From: Glomus cerebriforme
Lineage: Eukaryota; Glomeromycota; Glomeromycetes; Glomerales; Glomeraceae
Direction of reading: 5' to 3'
Assembly (NCBI GenBank): GCA_003550305.1
Contig: QKYT01000142.1
Location: 70,119-131,195 of the forward strand
Length of the DNA: 61,077 nt
Shown piece by piece: positions 24,274-39,107 of the stretch. A model generated the notes under the pieces. It had not been told where the DNA came from, did not search any database, and was given only the letters and a program-made list of their open reading frames with translations. Position 1 is the stretch's first letter; each line of letters opens with the position of its first letter. The position numbers and the translations under genes are program-made.

Positions 24274-25336
24274 TTATTTTTGACCTTTTTGTTCCCCCTC
24301 ATCTTTCTTTTCTTCAGGTAACCATAACTTCATCTCGGGAGGTAACTCATCCTCAGCATAAACTCTATCAGCAAAATAGACCCTTCTCAATCTACAATTT
24401 GCATGTATTTGTACTCTCAAAGTTTCAACATAATTTGTACTAAATGCACGTCGTGTAAAGTCTGCTAGATTGAATTGAATTTGATTCCATCCTTCATCCA
24501 TTCTCAAAGGCATGGTACAAATATATGACTTAACACGTGTAGATGTCTTTATATTCGTTATTTTTTTTTAAAAAAAAAATAATAAATAAATATGAATTTT
24601 TTTTTTTTTTTTATAAGGAAAATTTTAAAAAAGAAAATAAATAAATATATATATATATTATATATATATTTTTTTACCTGAAAATTTGAAGCCCTAAATC
24701 TTCTTTTAATATTTTTATCATCCATAATTTGAACTTCAAAAGTAAAATATTTTTTTACATTTTTTACTATAAGAACAAGAATTGGTAATTTAATTCCAAG
24801 CGTACGATTAAGTTGAGAAGGACATGTTATATATGTAGATTTAATATCTGGTGAATTGATTTCAATGACCATAGATTTTATATCGTCGTCCGTTACGCGT
24901 AAAACATGACTTTCTTCGTGTTGAGAATTCGTTTCCGTGTGCCATATTTGAAGAGGTTTGTTCCTAAATAAATATTTATTTATTTATTTGTTTTCAGTAT
25001 ATGATAATAAAATATTTTATATATTTATACTTGTATAAAAAAGTTCAATAAAAAAATGAAATGATACTTTTTCCATTTAAAAATTTCAATATATATCTGA
25101 GTGTCAAGTTAGTAAATTTTGACTATTTGTTAAAAGTAAATGAAAAGTTTCTTTCGATATATTGTACTTTGTATTTAAGAAGTATAATTCTTACCCAAGG
25201 CTATATAAAATTGATAGAAATCCAGACTAAAAAAGATATCATTTTTTTTTTTGATTTTTTTAATTATTTCATGAAATTAAAAGATGACAGATAATATTTA
25301 AATTATTAAATATACCTGAAAAGTGTTGCGAAACAT
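24274..25336 (-). CDS. CFAP20: Cilia- and flagella-associated protein 20 (CFAP20/BUG22)
   Basis: This small, very conserved protein was first known as an axoneme inner-junction component. It is also kept in some lineages without flagella, where nuclear or microtubule roles have been proposed (known from the family). Four exons give 203 residues: 25336-25316, 25226-25195, 24963-24678 and 24546-24274. The start [18 protein letters not shown] is pieced together from two tiny exons of 21 and 32 bases and matches the family N-terminus. Further hallmarks are [57 protein letters not shown] and [20 protein letters not shown]. The C-terminus is Lys/Glu-rich. It is divergent from the V-ATPase subunit F gene, with 154 bp between start codons. 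Confidence 0.96.
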
Positions 25337-25490
25337 TTTTATTTTCAAAACAAAAAAAAAAATAATTATGATCCAAGTTTTCCTGCCGATCCGCAGATCA
25401 AACAAGATAAACCAAGATAATCTTTTCACACAAAATATAAAAATGAGCCCAAAATCGCTTTTGTTTATTTTTTTTTAAAAAAAAAAAGGA
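25337..25490. promoter_or_regulatory. Shared CFAP20/V-ATPase F divergent promoter region
   Basis: The 154 bp between the two start codons must serve both genes. It contains A/T runs and a more GC-rich core (CTGCCGATCCGCAGATC near 25383-25399) with an internal GATC-containing inverted repeat. The regulatory role is inferred from geometry. Confidence 0.55.
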
Positions 25491-26180
25491 ATGGCACAAT
25501 TATCTTCTTACAAAGATCGTAACTTCATAGCTGTTATCGGTGATGAGGTTAAGAATTTATTTATTATTATTATTTTTTTTTTTATTCTTTTATTCCTTAT
25601 AGACAAAGGGTTGTTTTTTTAAAAAAATAGGATTCTGTAACGGGTCTTTTATTGGCTGGTATAGGCCATGTCAACGGTCCAAAAAAGAACTTTCTCGTTG
25701 TTGATTCAAGTAAGAGAGTTTCTTCTTTCATATTTTCTATATTAATTTTATTTAATAAAAATTTTTATTATGATTCAGAAACTCCTTTATCAAAGATAGA
25801 AAATACTTTTATTGAATTTACAAAAAAAAATGACATTGCAATTATTCTAATCAATCAACATGTTTGTATAAAAATTCAATTTTTGAATTTTTGATTTTCA
25901 TTCTTATAAAAAAAAGTTATAATTAATAAAACATTATTTAAATTTTTAATTAGATTGCCAATGATATTCGTCCACTTTTAGATGATCATGATCAAGCTTT
26001 TCCAACAGTACTTGAGATTCCATCTAAAGATCATCCTTATGGTATTAATCATATTCTAATTTTTTCTCATTTTATATATTATAAACAATATTCATTTATT
26101 TATCTGTTTATTTATTATCTTCATCAGATCCCGAGAAAGATAGTGTTCTTAAACGTGTACAACGTCTTTTTGGAGAATAA
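25491..26180 (+). CDS. VMA7: V-type proton ATPase subunit F (Vma7)
   Basis: This subunit of the central rotor of the V-ATPase helps couple ATP hydrolysis to proton pumping into the vacuole. Five exons (25491-25547, 25631-25709, 25779-25861, 25954-26041, 26128-26180) give 119 residues, the normal size. Family marks are [31 protein letters not shown], the nucleotide-fold strand [29 protein letters not shown] and the C-terminal [10 protein letters not shown]. The start is preceded by an A-run and AGGA. The gene converges on ARG5,6 with 258 bp between stop codons. Confidence 0.97.
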
Positions 26181-26438
26181 TAATTCTTAATTTATTAATT
26201 CATTGTTTTAAAATATTTATTTTAATAGTAGCAATTTTGATGTAGCATCTTATTAGGATGATACATTGGTTTGTAGTTTTATTTTAACGAATAAATAATA
26301 TGTTTAATTATTTAACAAAAATGTCCTCTTTTTTTTTTATTAATATTAATTATTTTTTTCAAATTATTTAATATTATTATTACAACGTGCAATGCATAAA
26401 GAGAAGTTATTACAATCAAAAATATCATAATAATTAAA

Positions 26439-29305
<2,867 letters not shown>

Positions 29306-29647
29306 TATTAAATTATTTTAGATTTTACGAATTTACAAAAAAAAAAAAATGATTTTTGATGCTAGAAAAATGAAAACATAAAAATGGGTCTTTTTTTATC
29401 GTCGCCATTGATTAAAATTGGCGCTGAAGATAGATATTAATAATTTAGATTGATGTATTCCATCCAGATCAATGCGACAAATCACTAATCCGCGATTTTC
29501 CAAATCAGGAAAACTGATGGACGCAATTGTAGATCATTTTCCAATATATATGGTTATTATTCATAAAAATGATCTTGCATAACTTTAGATGATAGATATC
29601 TGGTTTTTTTAAGTGCATGCATTTGATAATTATGCATAAGTTGAAAT
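29306..29647. other. Spacer between ARG5,6 start and APN1 stop
   Basis: This 342-bp stretch holds the ARG5,6 promoter and leader plus the APN1 3' end. An A-run lies close upstream of the ARG5,6 start. No named operator or other gene is seen. Confidence 0.5.
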
Positions 29648-31442
29648 TTATTTATTAAATTCACCATCTGTATTTTTACTTTTCTTTGATTTTTTAGATT
29701 TCCGTTTCTCCTTATTTTTCTCGGTGATGTGCGCTTTTACATTGTTGCAATTCGATTCTTTTCCTACAAGCCCATAAAGTAATTTGATTTCTTTATAATA
29801 ATCTGATGATTCGTCAGGTCCAATAGGAGTTTCTAGAATCAACGGAATTTCATTTAACCGATCATCATTCATTATTAAACGGAACGCTTCTAATCCTAAA
29901 TATCCTTTTCCTATATTAGCATGACGGTCTCGAAAAGATCCCAATTCAGTTTCTGAATCGTTTAAATGCATTCCTCGTAAATATTGAAATCCAATGAGTC
30001 GAGAGAATTCTTCCATGGTCTTCTCATACGCTTTGCTAGTACGTAAATCATATCCCTAACAAATAAGAGGAATGAAAATTTATTTAATTTTCATTTCATT
30101 TAACATGTAATGTAAAGATTATTTACCGCAGCAAAGGCATGACATGTATCAATACAAACTCCAACTCGGCTCTTATCTAAAAATTTAAATCAAGAGATTT
30201 AGAAAGTATATTTTAATGTTATTACAGTAAGCGTCAATTTATTTTACCATCTACTTGTGAAATAATGTCTGCAAGTTCTTCAAACCTAGAGCCAACAATA
30301 TTGCCTGCACCTGCCTGTAAAATTTAAAATTACAAATATATATATATATATATTAAATTATATACCAAAAAATAAATAAACGCGTACCATATTTTCGATA
30401 ACGCAAGTTACACTCGAAGTTTCCTTATGTGCTCTATTAATACAAGTTGCAATGTGTTGTATAGATTGTTCTTTTGAACAATTTCCAACTGTTGAGCCAG
30501 GACTTTTTTTTATTGTATAATCAAAATCAGTTAAAACAATGGAAAAAAAGCAAACGTCATTAAACAACCATTTAATTATATGCACCTCACCTGACGATTT
30601 TAATCTGAGGTGCGTTACTTACTGAAAGTTATATAAAGTTAATCCTAATAGTTCACAACGTTGTAAATCTTCTAAAAAAGCTTGATAACTTTTCTCGCGT
30701 TTTTCTTGATCAGGATTACCTAAATTAATTAAATAACTTCCATGAGGCAAAATAAATTTTGAAGCATAATTATGTTGTAAACAATTTTCTCGGAACGCTT
30801 CAATATTCTTTGGATCTAATGGTGGAGCTATCCATCTCCTCTGATTTCTCAAAAAAATTGCAAAAGCATTTCCCCTAAAATAAAAATCTTTTTTTAAATG
30901 TTCATGTTTTCGATCAAAAATACGCGTAATTGATTATTCCTAACAAATTTACCCGATAAAAAGACTATTAGTTATAGCATTTTGTATACCTCCTACAATA
31001 CTAACATGTGCGCCAACATATTTTGTAACATTACTAAGTCGTGTAGCGAACATATTCTGAGTTATTTCTGGTTTAGTTTCACGCGTTTTCTTTTTGACTT
31101 GCTCAAGTTTATTTTGCTTAAACTACAATAAAAGAATATCAAATACCGACCATACATACTGCTTTATTACCAAATGTTATTGAAAATTATTAATACCTTA
31201 TTTTTATTATCTTCAGCCTTTTTATTTTTTGTGAGATTAGTTATATGTTCATTAGTTCTTTTAGTTCCCTCAGCTTCATTATCTGATTTGATATCCTTTC
31301 TTTTGCGTTTTTTATTCATAGAATATGTTTCCTCTTTTTCTTCCTCTTCTTTTTCTTCTCTTTCCATCGCGCCTTTTCTTCGTTTTTGTAACTCTACTTT
31401 TTTTATTTCATGTAACCTTTTTGACCTTCTCAGTGTTAACAT
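29648..31442 (-). CDS. APN1: AP endonuclease, endonuclease IV family (Apn1)
   Basis: This DNA repair enzyme cuts the backbone at abasic sites using a three-zinc centre. Seven exons (31442-31197, 31122-30953, 30874-30623, 30502-30388, 30314-30248, 30176-30127, 30055-29648) give 435 residues. The first 130 or so are Lys/Glu-rich with nuclear-targeting-like clusters (KKRKRK). The TIM-barrel core shows [88 protein letters not shown] and IPLILETP, so the metal-ligand His, Asp and Glu positions are kept. The C-terminus is again Lys-rich. The metal-ligand His of HPGS is encoded across an intron (CA then T). The gene is divergent from NUP133. Confidence 0.96.
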
Positions 31443-31973
31443 TTTAATAGATTTACTTTTTTGAAAGCTGATTAATTAATTATCACGTAATTTCGAACGC
31501 CTTAGTTGAACAACTTTACATGTGATAATCAAAAAAACTAGCGTGTTTATTGAATGTCACGATCATGTAAGTAATGCGTCATAGCCACGGCTATAAATAA
31601 CAAATTATAATAAATTGCCTATCATATTACGAACAGAACAAAATTACAGGTGATGGTGATATCTCCATTCTTTCCAAACCACTTTTTTTTATAATCATTT
31701 TATTCGTTCTTTTAGTTTATTTGCATAATTTTGAATACTATCCCTGTAATACGCGTTTTTTTTGAAAATTTGTTACGCAAACTCGGGAAATAATTTAATT
31801 TTTTTAATTCTGCCCGAAAATTCCACGTTGATATTTAATGCAAAACTGAAAATACATCATCCACTGATCGGCTATACTACCAATGAAAAATCGATTATGG
31901 TTACACGGTTATTATGAAAATTATTTTCAGTTTGTTATCGTAGAACTGTTCTAAAATATTTCCACGCGTCAAA
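31443..31973. promoter_or_regulatory. APN1/NUP133 divergent intergenic region
   Basis: This 531-bp region separates the two divergent start codons and must hold both promoters. Its APN1-proximal part (about 31495-31545) is similar to DNA just upstream of the GNAT gene at about 38340-38400. No TATA box is clear. Confidence 0.5.
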
Positions 31974-34900
31974 ATGTCAATATCTAACTCATTTTCCTCT
32001 ACAGATAATAGATCTGAAACATCACAACCACTTCTAAACTTGGAGTTTCAAAAGCATTCGGTAGAATTCACTTTTTCCTTACCTAAAGAAATAGAGGAAG
32101 TGACTCGTAACACTGGTGGGTTTGGCTTTAAGTCAACTACTCTTGTCGCGTCATTTTTTAAGGCAACTTTGAATATTTGTTAGGCTTTAGAAAACTTAGT
32201 TTGCTTCATCACTTGAGTACTTTTTATTAGAGGTATACGATGGCGTACTAAACTGGAACACTGAACATGCTGCAGTAGTAACCCAAACTCATTGTTTTGT
32301 ATGGAATTACGGCGGTGTCGATAATGTTAAGGTGAGTTTTCTGAGTTGAAGTGAATGTTGTAATCGAATCACTTTTAATTATTTTTTGATTATTTAGCAA
32401 CCTTTTGAACGAGATACGCCCGTATACAAGTTTAAAATGCCCATATGTGAAGATGATGAGTTGTTAGACGATTTAAGTAATCATCATAAATTACCACTAG
32501 TGTGTATCATACCATCTAATCAACATAAAAAACCAGGGTTACTTGTTTGTTCTCGCAAAGGTGAATTTCGCTATTGGGAAGATATAACACGAGATAGTAT
32601 TTTTGAAGATCATTATTCGAGTTTGAAGGTATATCTTCAAGAAGGCGATTTTGGAACACACTTGGCTTGTCATGAGGTACAAGATTTATTTTATTTTCGA
32701 GAAATGACATAAGAAGATTTTAATAATTTTTTTAATTTAATAGACACATCAGTCTTCACAAGATACTTGTATTATAATTTTCGGCTCTGCACAGTCCGTG
32801 TTATATCGTATTAACATTTCCAAGATAGGAATTAATTTTTCTTCACTTTCACGCTCTGTTGGGATTATGGAAAATTTTAGTTCATATCTTTGGTTAAGTA
32901 GTAAATATGATACAGGAGACATTATTACTACAACATTGGGAAATAAGCTTGAGAATAATTTGCTTAGGTTTGTTTAATAAAATATTTTAAACTGATTCAT
33001 TTGAAATTTCTAAATTCCTTTTTTTTTTTTACTTATAGTGAAGTCTTTGTGTTGATGGATAAATCAATAGAGAAATGGGCTTTCGGACATGTTCGTTCAG
33101 TCAATAAGGTTAGCATTATATTTATAAAATCAATATAGATTATTTAATGCTAATATTATCAAATTAGCTTATTTGTATATATTTTTGTTAAAGTATGTGC
33201 AAGGACAAGATATATATAACAATATTATCCAAGAAATTTATCTGAATGATAGTAGAATAAAAAAAACCGATCAAGTGGACTTAAGATTACTGGACATGGA
33301 ATTTGCAAGGTTGTGATTCATGAGTCTTTTTTTCTAAAAAAAAAAAAAAATAAGTAAACTTATTAATGGTAATAATACTTAATAGAAATAGTGAATTGGT
33401 CATCCTTGTATCTTACTTCTTTGGATCGAATCAAAATGAAATAGTAGAGAACAAAAATTTATCTTACGCATTGGTAATATTAAACACTGAAGAGATACAA
33501 TTTTCAGATGCTGTAATTTACAAAGTAAACGGTATTCATGGACTCAAAAACCAAAGTGTAAACTTCATTTCATCTAATAATTAGTTGGCATCTGTCAATC
33601 GAATATTATATTTAATTTTGGATTCATTATGGATTTTATAGAATCTTTTACTTGGTCCGCAAGCAAATTTGGTTATGCCTAATGGAGGTCCAGGTGTTTA
33701 CGTAATTTTTCCACAGGCAATTATCATTACAACATTATTAGAAGGTAATTTGTGATTTTTATTAAATATGTTAATTCATTTAATTGTTTACGAAAATATT
33801 TGATGAATATCTTTTTTTATAATTTGCTTAAGGTTCCAACTATAGTAATATAGTAAGTTTGCACGATCCGGTCGGAGATCGAATTATTGGATTTTGTGGC
33901 GAAGGATCTAAGTCGTGGCACGATGGAAATATTGATCGTTTTAGTCAAATAAATATACTAACGGCCAAAACCGGTATTATGACTTGTAAATTAAATCTGA
34001 TGGAAATAATGGATGAAATCTCTCATACTCAGTAAGAGGCTTAAATGATCCTAAATAAGTAATTATATATATATTTATATATCCTTACTAATATATATAT
34101 ATATATTTTTTAATATAGAAATTTTGATGATCAAATGAACCTCGAAAATTCACAAGTAATAGATTATTTATTTTTTAATTTTATTCATTCACAAACAAGT
34201 TCATAATTTATATATTTGAATTATTAGGAAATGAGAGACCGCGAATTAAAGAGGATGCTAGAGCAAGCAGTATTTAATACAAGTGAAAAGGTAAGCAATG
34301 ATTCTGTTCATGAAGTATCATTGCTAAGGATGTTGTGTATTTTATATTTCAATTATTATTGTGCTGATTTATTAATTAGGTGCCAGTGACAAATTATATC
34401 TCTCGCGAACATGGCGGCGATGTCAATTCTGCGGCTATCGAAATTAGTGATGAAATTATGAATTCACGTAAATGAACATTATTTTACTTTATTATATGAA
34501 TATGCTTTTATATATGACATTAATTTCTCATTCATTTTAAGGTTCACAATATTTGTTCGATCACATTGAACTTAAATCACAACTTAACGAAAGATGTAAC
34601 AAAATGACCTTACTTATTCAAATCATCAAATTCAGCAACATGCTTAATGAAGTATGAATTGTGTTGTTTTTATCGATAAAATTTTACATTAGACTAAATT
34701 CGGTTTAACTTTCATAACAATAGCTATACCCACCTACTCGTCAACACTTATTTTGGAACGCAGAAAAAATGGCATGTGCATTAAAGTTATGGGAGTATTA
34801 TAATGCCTCCTTATCTTCGTATGTAAAAATAATCAATGATGTAAGTTTGTGACACTCGAATCGTTATTTACGTTCCCTCTTCTTTGGTCCGTCTATTAGA

Positions 34901-37609
34901 AGAGACCAAATCGAAGATACTCGACGCAAATTACTTGTTAGTGCAATTCGAGAATACTGTCAAGAACGTAAAATCCAGATAAAGCCTAATGAAGATATTG
35001 CCAGATCTTTCTTTCGGTTTCATGCAAGTATTTCTATTTTTATTTCATTAAAGAAACGAATTTCTCCATGTGAACTTGGAGAGTACATTTACTAAAAATG
35101 AGTAGTTAAGAGCATCTTGACGCTAATAACATAATTGTACCAATAATTTTCCTTTTTTATTTAAATTTTAGGTACGAGATATTGGCTATATTTTCATTTA
35201 CATTGAGCGAGTCATTAACGATTGCCTTGTACAAGAGGATAGCAATATACTAATTCCTGAAGCCAATAATATCATTTTGGTATCAAATTTAATAGTTACG
35301 GTTTATTTTGTTTAGATAAGAGTTAATAACATTTTTTATCAATTTGTTTAGCTTTCATTTGAAGCGGCTTTTAACTTTAGAAGAACTAATAAGGACTTAT
35401 ATGCTATTACTTCGAATTGTTTAAAAGAGTCCTGGACTTGTTAGTAAAAATTCATTATTATTGTTTTTGTTGTTTGAAGTTCATTAGTACCATATTATAA
35501 TAAACTTTTTCTAACTTTATATTGGTTAGTTCATCCTGAACTCCTGAAAGTACTTTACCAACAATTTGAAAAGACTGCGGATATTATTCAGAATTCAGAT
35601 ATCCAAAATGATGGTGAGAAAATTGAATCTTTAAAAGATCATTTAGTTAAATTGGCCGATATTTTACTTGGAGTTACCTCTGAACGTTTAAAATGGTAAG
35701 TTAATTAAACGTGGATTTAATAAAGTATTCAAGGTAATCTCGTCTCTTAAATATATTTAATATATTTTCTAAAAGCGATGATTCAATAACGAGAGAAGAT
35801 GCACAAGTATATCGTAAAGAATGGACAACTATTTTAAGAAAGCTTGGTAAGTTTTAGTATATTTCATTTGATTAATTTATATACATTAAATAACTTCTAC
35901 GTTATATATAGTTCATTTCGGCAAAAATGATGATGCTTTTGGACTTAGCGAAACTTATGCAGAGTATAAAATATTAGTTGATTTAGTCATGTATTATGGT
36001 CAAAATACCAATTATTATATAAAAAAATATGTAAATAAATATCAAGAAAATTTTGAATATCCATTATACGAGTGGTATATCGAAAAAGGTTAGTAGTTAT
36101 TTATTAATTACAATTCGAAATTTTGTTATTAACTTAATGAAAATTATAATTAGAATTATACGCCGATTTATTAAGTCAACCCCATGCTTATGAATACAAA
36201 GATAGTCTTCAAAAATTCTTGAATGAGCGTAAATTGAGTGGTATTTCTTGGATGCATGATATATATTTAAATCGGTATGGTGATGCTTCTGTCAAGTTGC
36301 GTCATTTAGCAAGGAATCAACCTCGAGTAGATCGAAATAAGGTTATTATTAATAAGCTCTTAAACGTAAATAATTATACATAAAAATAGTATTAATTTAT
36401 GTGAAAATTCTCTCTTTTTTTAGACATTTCTTAGTATGAGCAAACTAACTTTTTTGGCTGAACTTGGCGATGAAATTGAATTGAAAAATGAAGATATACA
36501 AAGAAATTTAGAAGGTAGTTCTATTTTATCTAATAGTATATATGCCAATTATATTAATTTGAATTTATTATATCTTTTTCAGAAATCGAGAATGGATTTG
36601 AACTCTTAAATGCTTATTCCGATCTACAACAACAATTTGTTAGTTTTATTATGTCACAAAGCTCATATCATGATACAGAATCTGAACAAGTAAACGCGAT
36701 TATGGAAGGGACTGCAGGTAGCTGGAAAAATTATAAACCAGCTTTAGCACAGGTTACTGTTATTACTTATGTAAAATATTTCTGTTAATTATGAATTTCA
36801 GTATTTATTATTGTTTTTATTATTATCGCAGATTTACGAAAAACAAGTAATCAAAATTCTACATGGTGAAATAATTCCAACAAGTGAATTGGTTGAAGTT
36901 ATGACACTTAAAGACAAGAAAATGACAGACGATTTTCCTTTCGCGCTTCAGTTTACTCTAAATGATAATAAGGTTCGTTTTAACGTTTGTTTCGGGTAAC
37001 AATTTATCTATGGATTTTTCTGAAACTAAATTTCTTAAAATGTATGTAGCTACCTGAGGATCATCGTCGTACAATATTACAAACTATATGGCGAAGAATT
37101 TACTTTAGCGACAAGTACGAATAAATTTCAACTATCTAATTTTATCTTTTAACAATTTTGAAAATTATTTAATAATTTTGAAATTTAATTTGCCACAAGC
37201 TGGGAGATTTTATTAGACACCAGTAATATGTCCGATGAAGAATTGAACGAGCACACTAAAAATACTTTTGTTTATAACGCATTAAATATTGTGAGACATT
37301 CAGTTGGTATGTCAACTTTTTATATTATAAATTTGGTTGGTTACATCATTTTTTTTTATTAATTATTCAATTTTATTAGACATTCCGTTAAATCAGTGGT
37401 TTTATCCACCTGCTGATGCGTTTTTCTCAAGCACGATAGAGCAATTCCATAAATGGTATCCTTCTTTAAGTGAAGAACAAATAAAAAGTTTAATAGAAGA
37501 TTACTTAAAAGAGAATGATACTTTGAAACAATGTATTGAGAATTATCACTTGAACAAGTATGTAGAATACGCACTTGGATTGTTAAATCTCAAATCAAAA
37601 TTTGAATGA
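31974..37609 (+). CDS. NUP133: Nucleoporin NUP133, Y-complex scaffold
   Basis: This protein belongs to the Nup84/Nup107 Y-complex that coats the nuclear pore membrane. I reconstruct 27 in-frame exons and 1173 residues: 31974-32115, 32231-32331, 32398-32676, 32744-32967, 33039-33108, 33194-33309, 33386-33557, 33642-33744, 33833-34031, 34119-34155, 34228-34290, 34380-34467, 34542-34651, 34724-34818, 34900-35027, 35179-35279, 35352-35439, 35530-35695, 35776-35846, 35912-36088, 36154-36341, 36424-36514, 36583-36752, 36832-36972, 37050-37114, 37200-37306, 37380-37609. The N-terminal half is beta-propeller-like (EVYDGVLNWNTEHAAVVT, CFVWNYGG, PGLLVCSRKGEFRYWEDI). The C-terminal half is alpha-helical stack. 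The acceptor chosen at 35179 is the least certain. Identity rests on the Nup133 N-terminal pattern and overall layout. Confidence 0.85.
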
Positions 37610-38207
37610 GCAAATATTCAGCAGTAGAAATGTATATATTTATGACATAATTTGGTTAGTATGGACAGTATAATAGAATTATTTATTATCTTGCTTATTA
37701 ACAATATAAAATAGGAAATCACTTTTAATTTTTATTAAAATAAATAACCTTTTTTGTTTAAACACAATATAGTCTTTATATTCGATTGAACACGTCGGAA
37801 GTTGAATTTTTATTTCTTGAATTTTTCAGTGGCTTTGGTTGCTTTAATTTCTTTTAAGGATAATTAATTGTCAACAGTAAACTGCATTAATTAAGAGAAT
37901 TTATTTGCGACAACTTATTTTAATAGAATCCGCAGCAGCTTAGTTTCTTAGATAATCTTCAGACCTTTCTTCCATCCATAACTTAGTAAATAAACAAATT
38001 TGATTGTTATGTAAGTTATGTAAGTGAATGATTATATATGTAACATAGGAATTATATATTTATGCATACTGGCAATATTTGGTTCTTTAACATGTTAAGA
38101 CTTTGGGATTGAAATCAAAACCGTTCTAAATAAACAGCGAACGGGTTATTTCAATCATATCAACGGTATTGTTGTAACAATGAAATTGGAAGATATATCG
38201 AGAGTTA
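37610..38207. other. Spacer downstream of NUP133
   Basis: This is AT-rich non-coding DNA with the NUP133 3' untranslated region. No gene is seen. Confidence 0.5.
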
Positions 38208-38400
38208 TTTTTGTTTAGTTTCACGTATTTTTCTTTTTGACTCGTTTAAGTTTGTTAACTTATTTATTTATTTTTGCTTAAAATACAAATAAAAAGAATA
38301 TCTAGGTTAGTTATACATTCATAATTTCTTTAGTTCACCGTTTTTATAACTTTTGCAACTTCGCATGTGACAATAAAAAAAAAAAAAAGCGTGTTGATAA
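38208..38400 (-). pseudogene. Truncated, diverged copy of the APN1 5' region
   Basis: TTTAGTTTCACG-(2 bases)-TTTTTCTTTTTGACT, TTTGCTTAAA-TACAA-AAAAGAATATC, TTAGTTATA-(2)-TTCAT and GCATGTGA-AATAAAAA...GCGTGTT occur here in the same order and orientation as at 31070-31150, 31235-31265 and 31495-31545. In APN1 these blocks are exon 2, intron 1, the end of exon 1 and the upstream region. The copy lacks most of exon 1 and has no usable reading frame. It ends about 40 bp before the GNAT start codon. Confidence 0.6.
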
Positions 38401-38436
38401 TCTCAGATCAGTTTTTATTTCTTTGACCAGGATAGG

Positions 38437-39045
38437 ATGTCTGTGCAAAGTAATATAGAAATAACAATATTTCCTAATAAATCTTTTCAAAAATATACAG
38501 AGATAATTATTAAACAGATTGAATCATTTGAGAAAAAAACTTTCCCAAAAAATGAAGTTATGGCTATTAGAAAAGAAATTTCCAAAAAAACAAATACAAT
38601 GTTAATTGCCTATTACGAACAAGATATTCAAAAATCAAAGCCGACAAATAAACTAAAGACTCATCAAGAAAAAAGAACGAATAAAAAAGACTTTAACATT
38701 CATAAAGAAAATAGTAAAAATTTTTCTATAACAAAAGAAATTATTGTAGTCGGATATATAATATATTCAAATATTTCATCTGCACAAATGCCAATAACAA
38801 GAATATTAAAATTATGTATACATCATTCTTTTAGGAGAATTGGATTAGGAGAAAAATTGTTGAGAAGCGTTTTAGAAAGAATGGATGTACCTAAAAGAAG
38901 TAAAGCTGATTTACATGTTGATGTCGAACGAGAAGTTGCAATCAGTTTATATAAAAAAGTTGGGTTTAATATTGTTAAAAGAATTATAGATTATTATGAA
39001 ATTGGAAGAGATGCTTGGTTAATGGAATTTCAAGATTTAAATTAA
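38437..39045 (+). CDS. GNAT-family N-acetyltransferase
   Basis: This single-exon gene encodes 202 residues. The fold of acetyl-CoA-dependent N-acetyltransferases is visible in order: an N-terminal strand-helix part (YTEIIIKQIESFEKKTFP); a Lys-rich insert at about residues 65-100; a strand VGYIIYSN; motif A with the acetyl-CoA pyrophosphate loop F-RRIGLG-EKLL at residues 132-142; and motif B with the typical EREVAISLYKKVGFNIVKRI. The substrate is unknown. A RimI/NAA-type protein N-acetyltransferase is possible, as is a small-molecule enzyme. The lack of introns differs from most neighbours. The DNA just upstream resembles the APN1 upstream region. It converges on the SCP2-like gene, only 62 bp from its stop codon. 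Confidence 0.85.
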   Translation: MSVQSNIEITIFPNKSFQKYTEIIIKQIESFEKKTFPKNEVMAIRKEISKKTNTMLIAYYEQDIQKSKPTNKLKTHQEKRTNKKDFNIHKENSKNFSITKEIIVVGYIIYSNISSAQMPITRILKLCIHHSFRRIGLGEKLLRSVLERMDVPKRSKADLHVDVEREVAISLYKKVGFNIVKRIIDYYEIGRDAWLMEFQDLN

Positions 39046-39107
39046 ATTTATTTTTATGATTAAATATAAGTTCTATTGTATTATTTTATTATTCAAGTAT
39101 TATAAAA

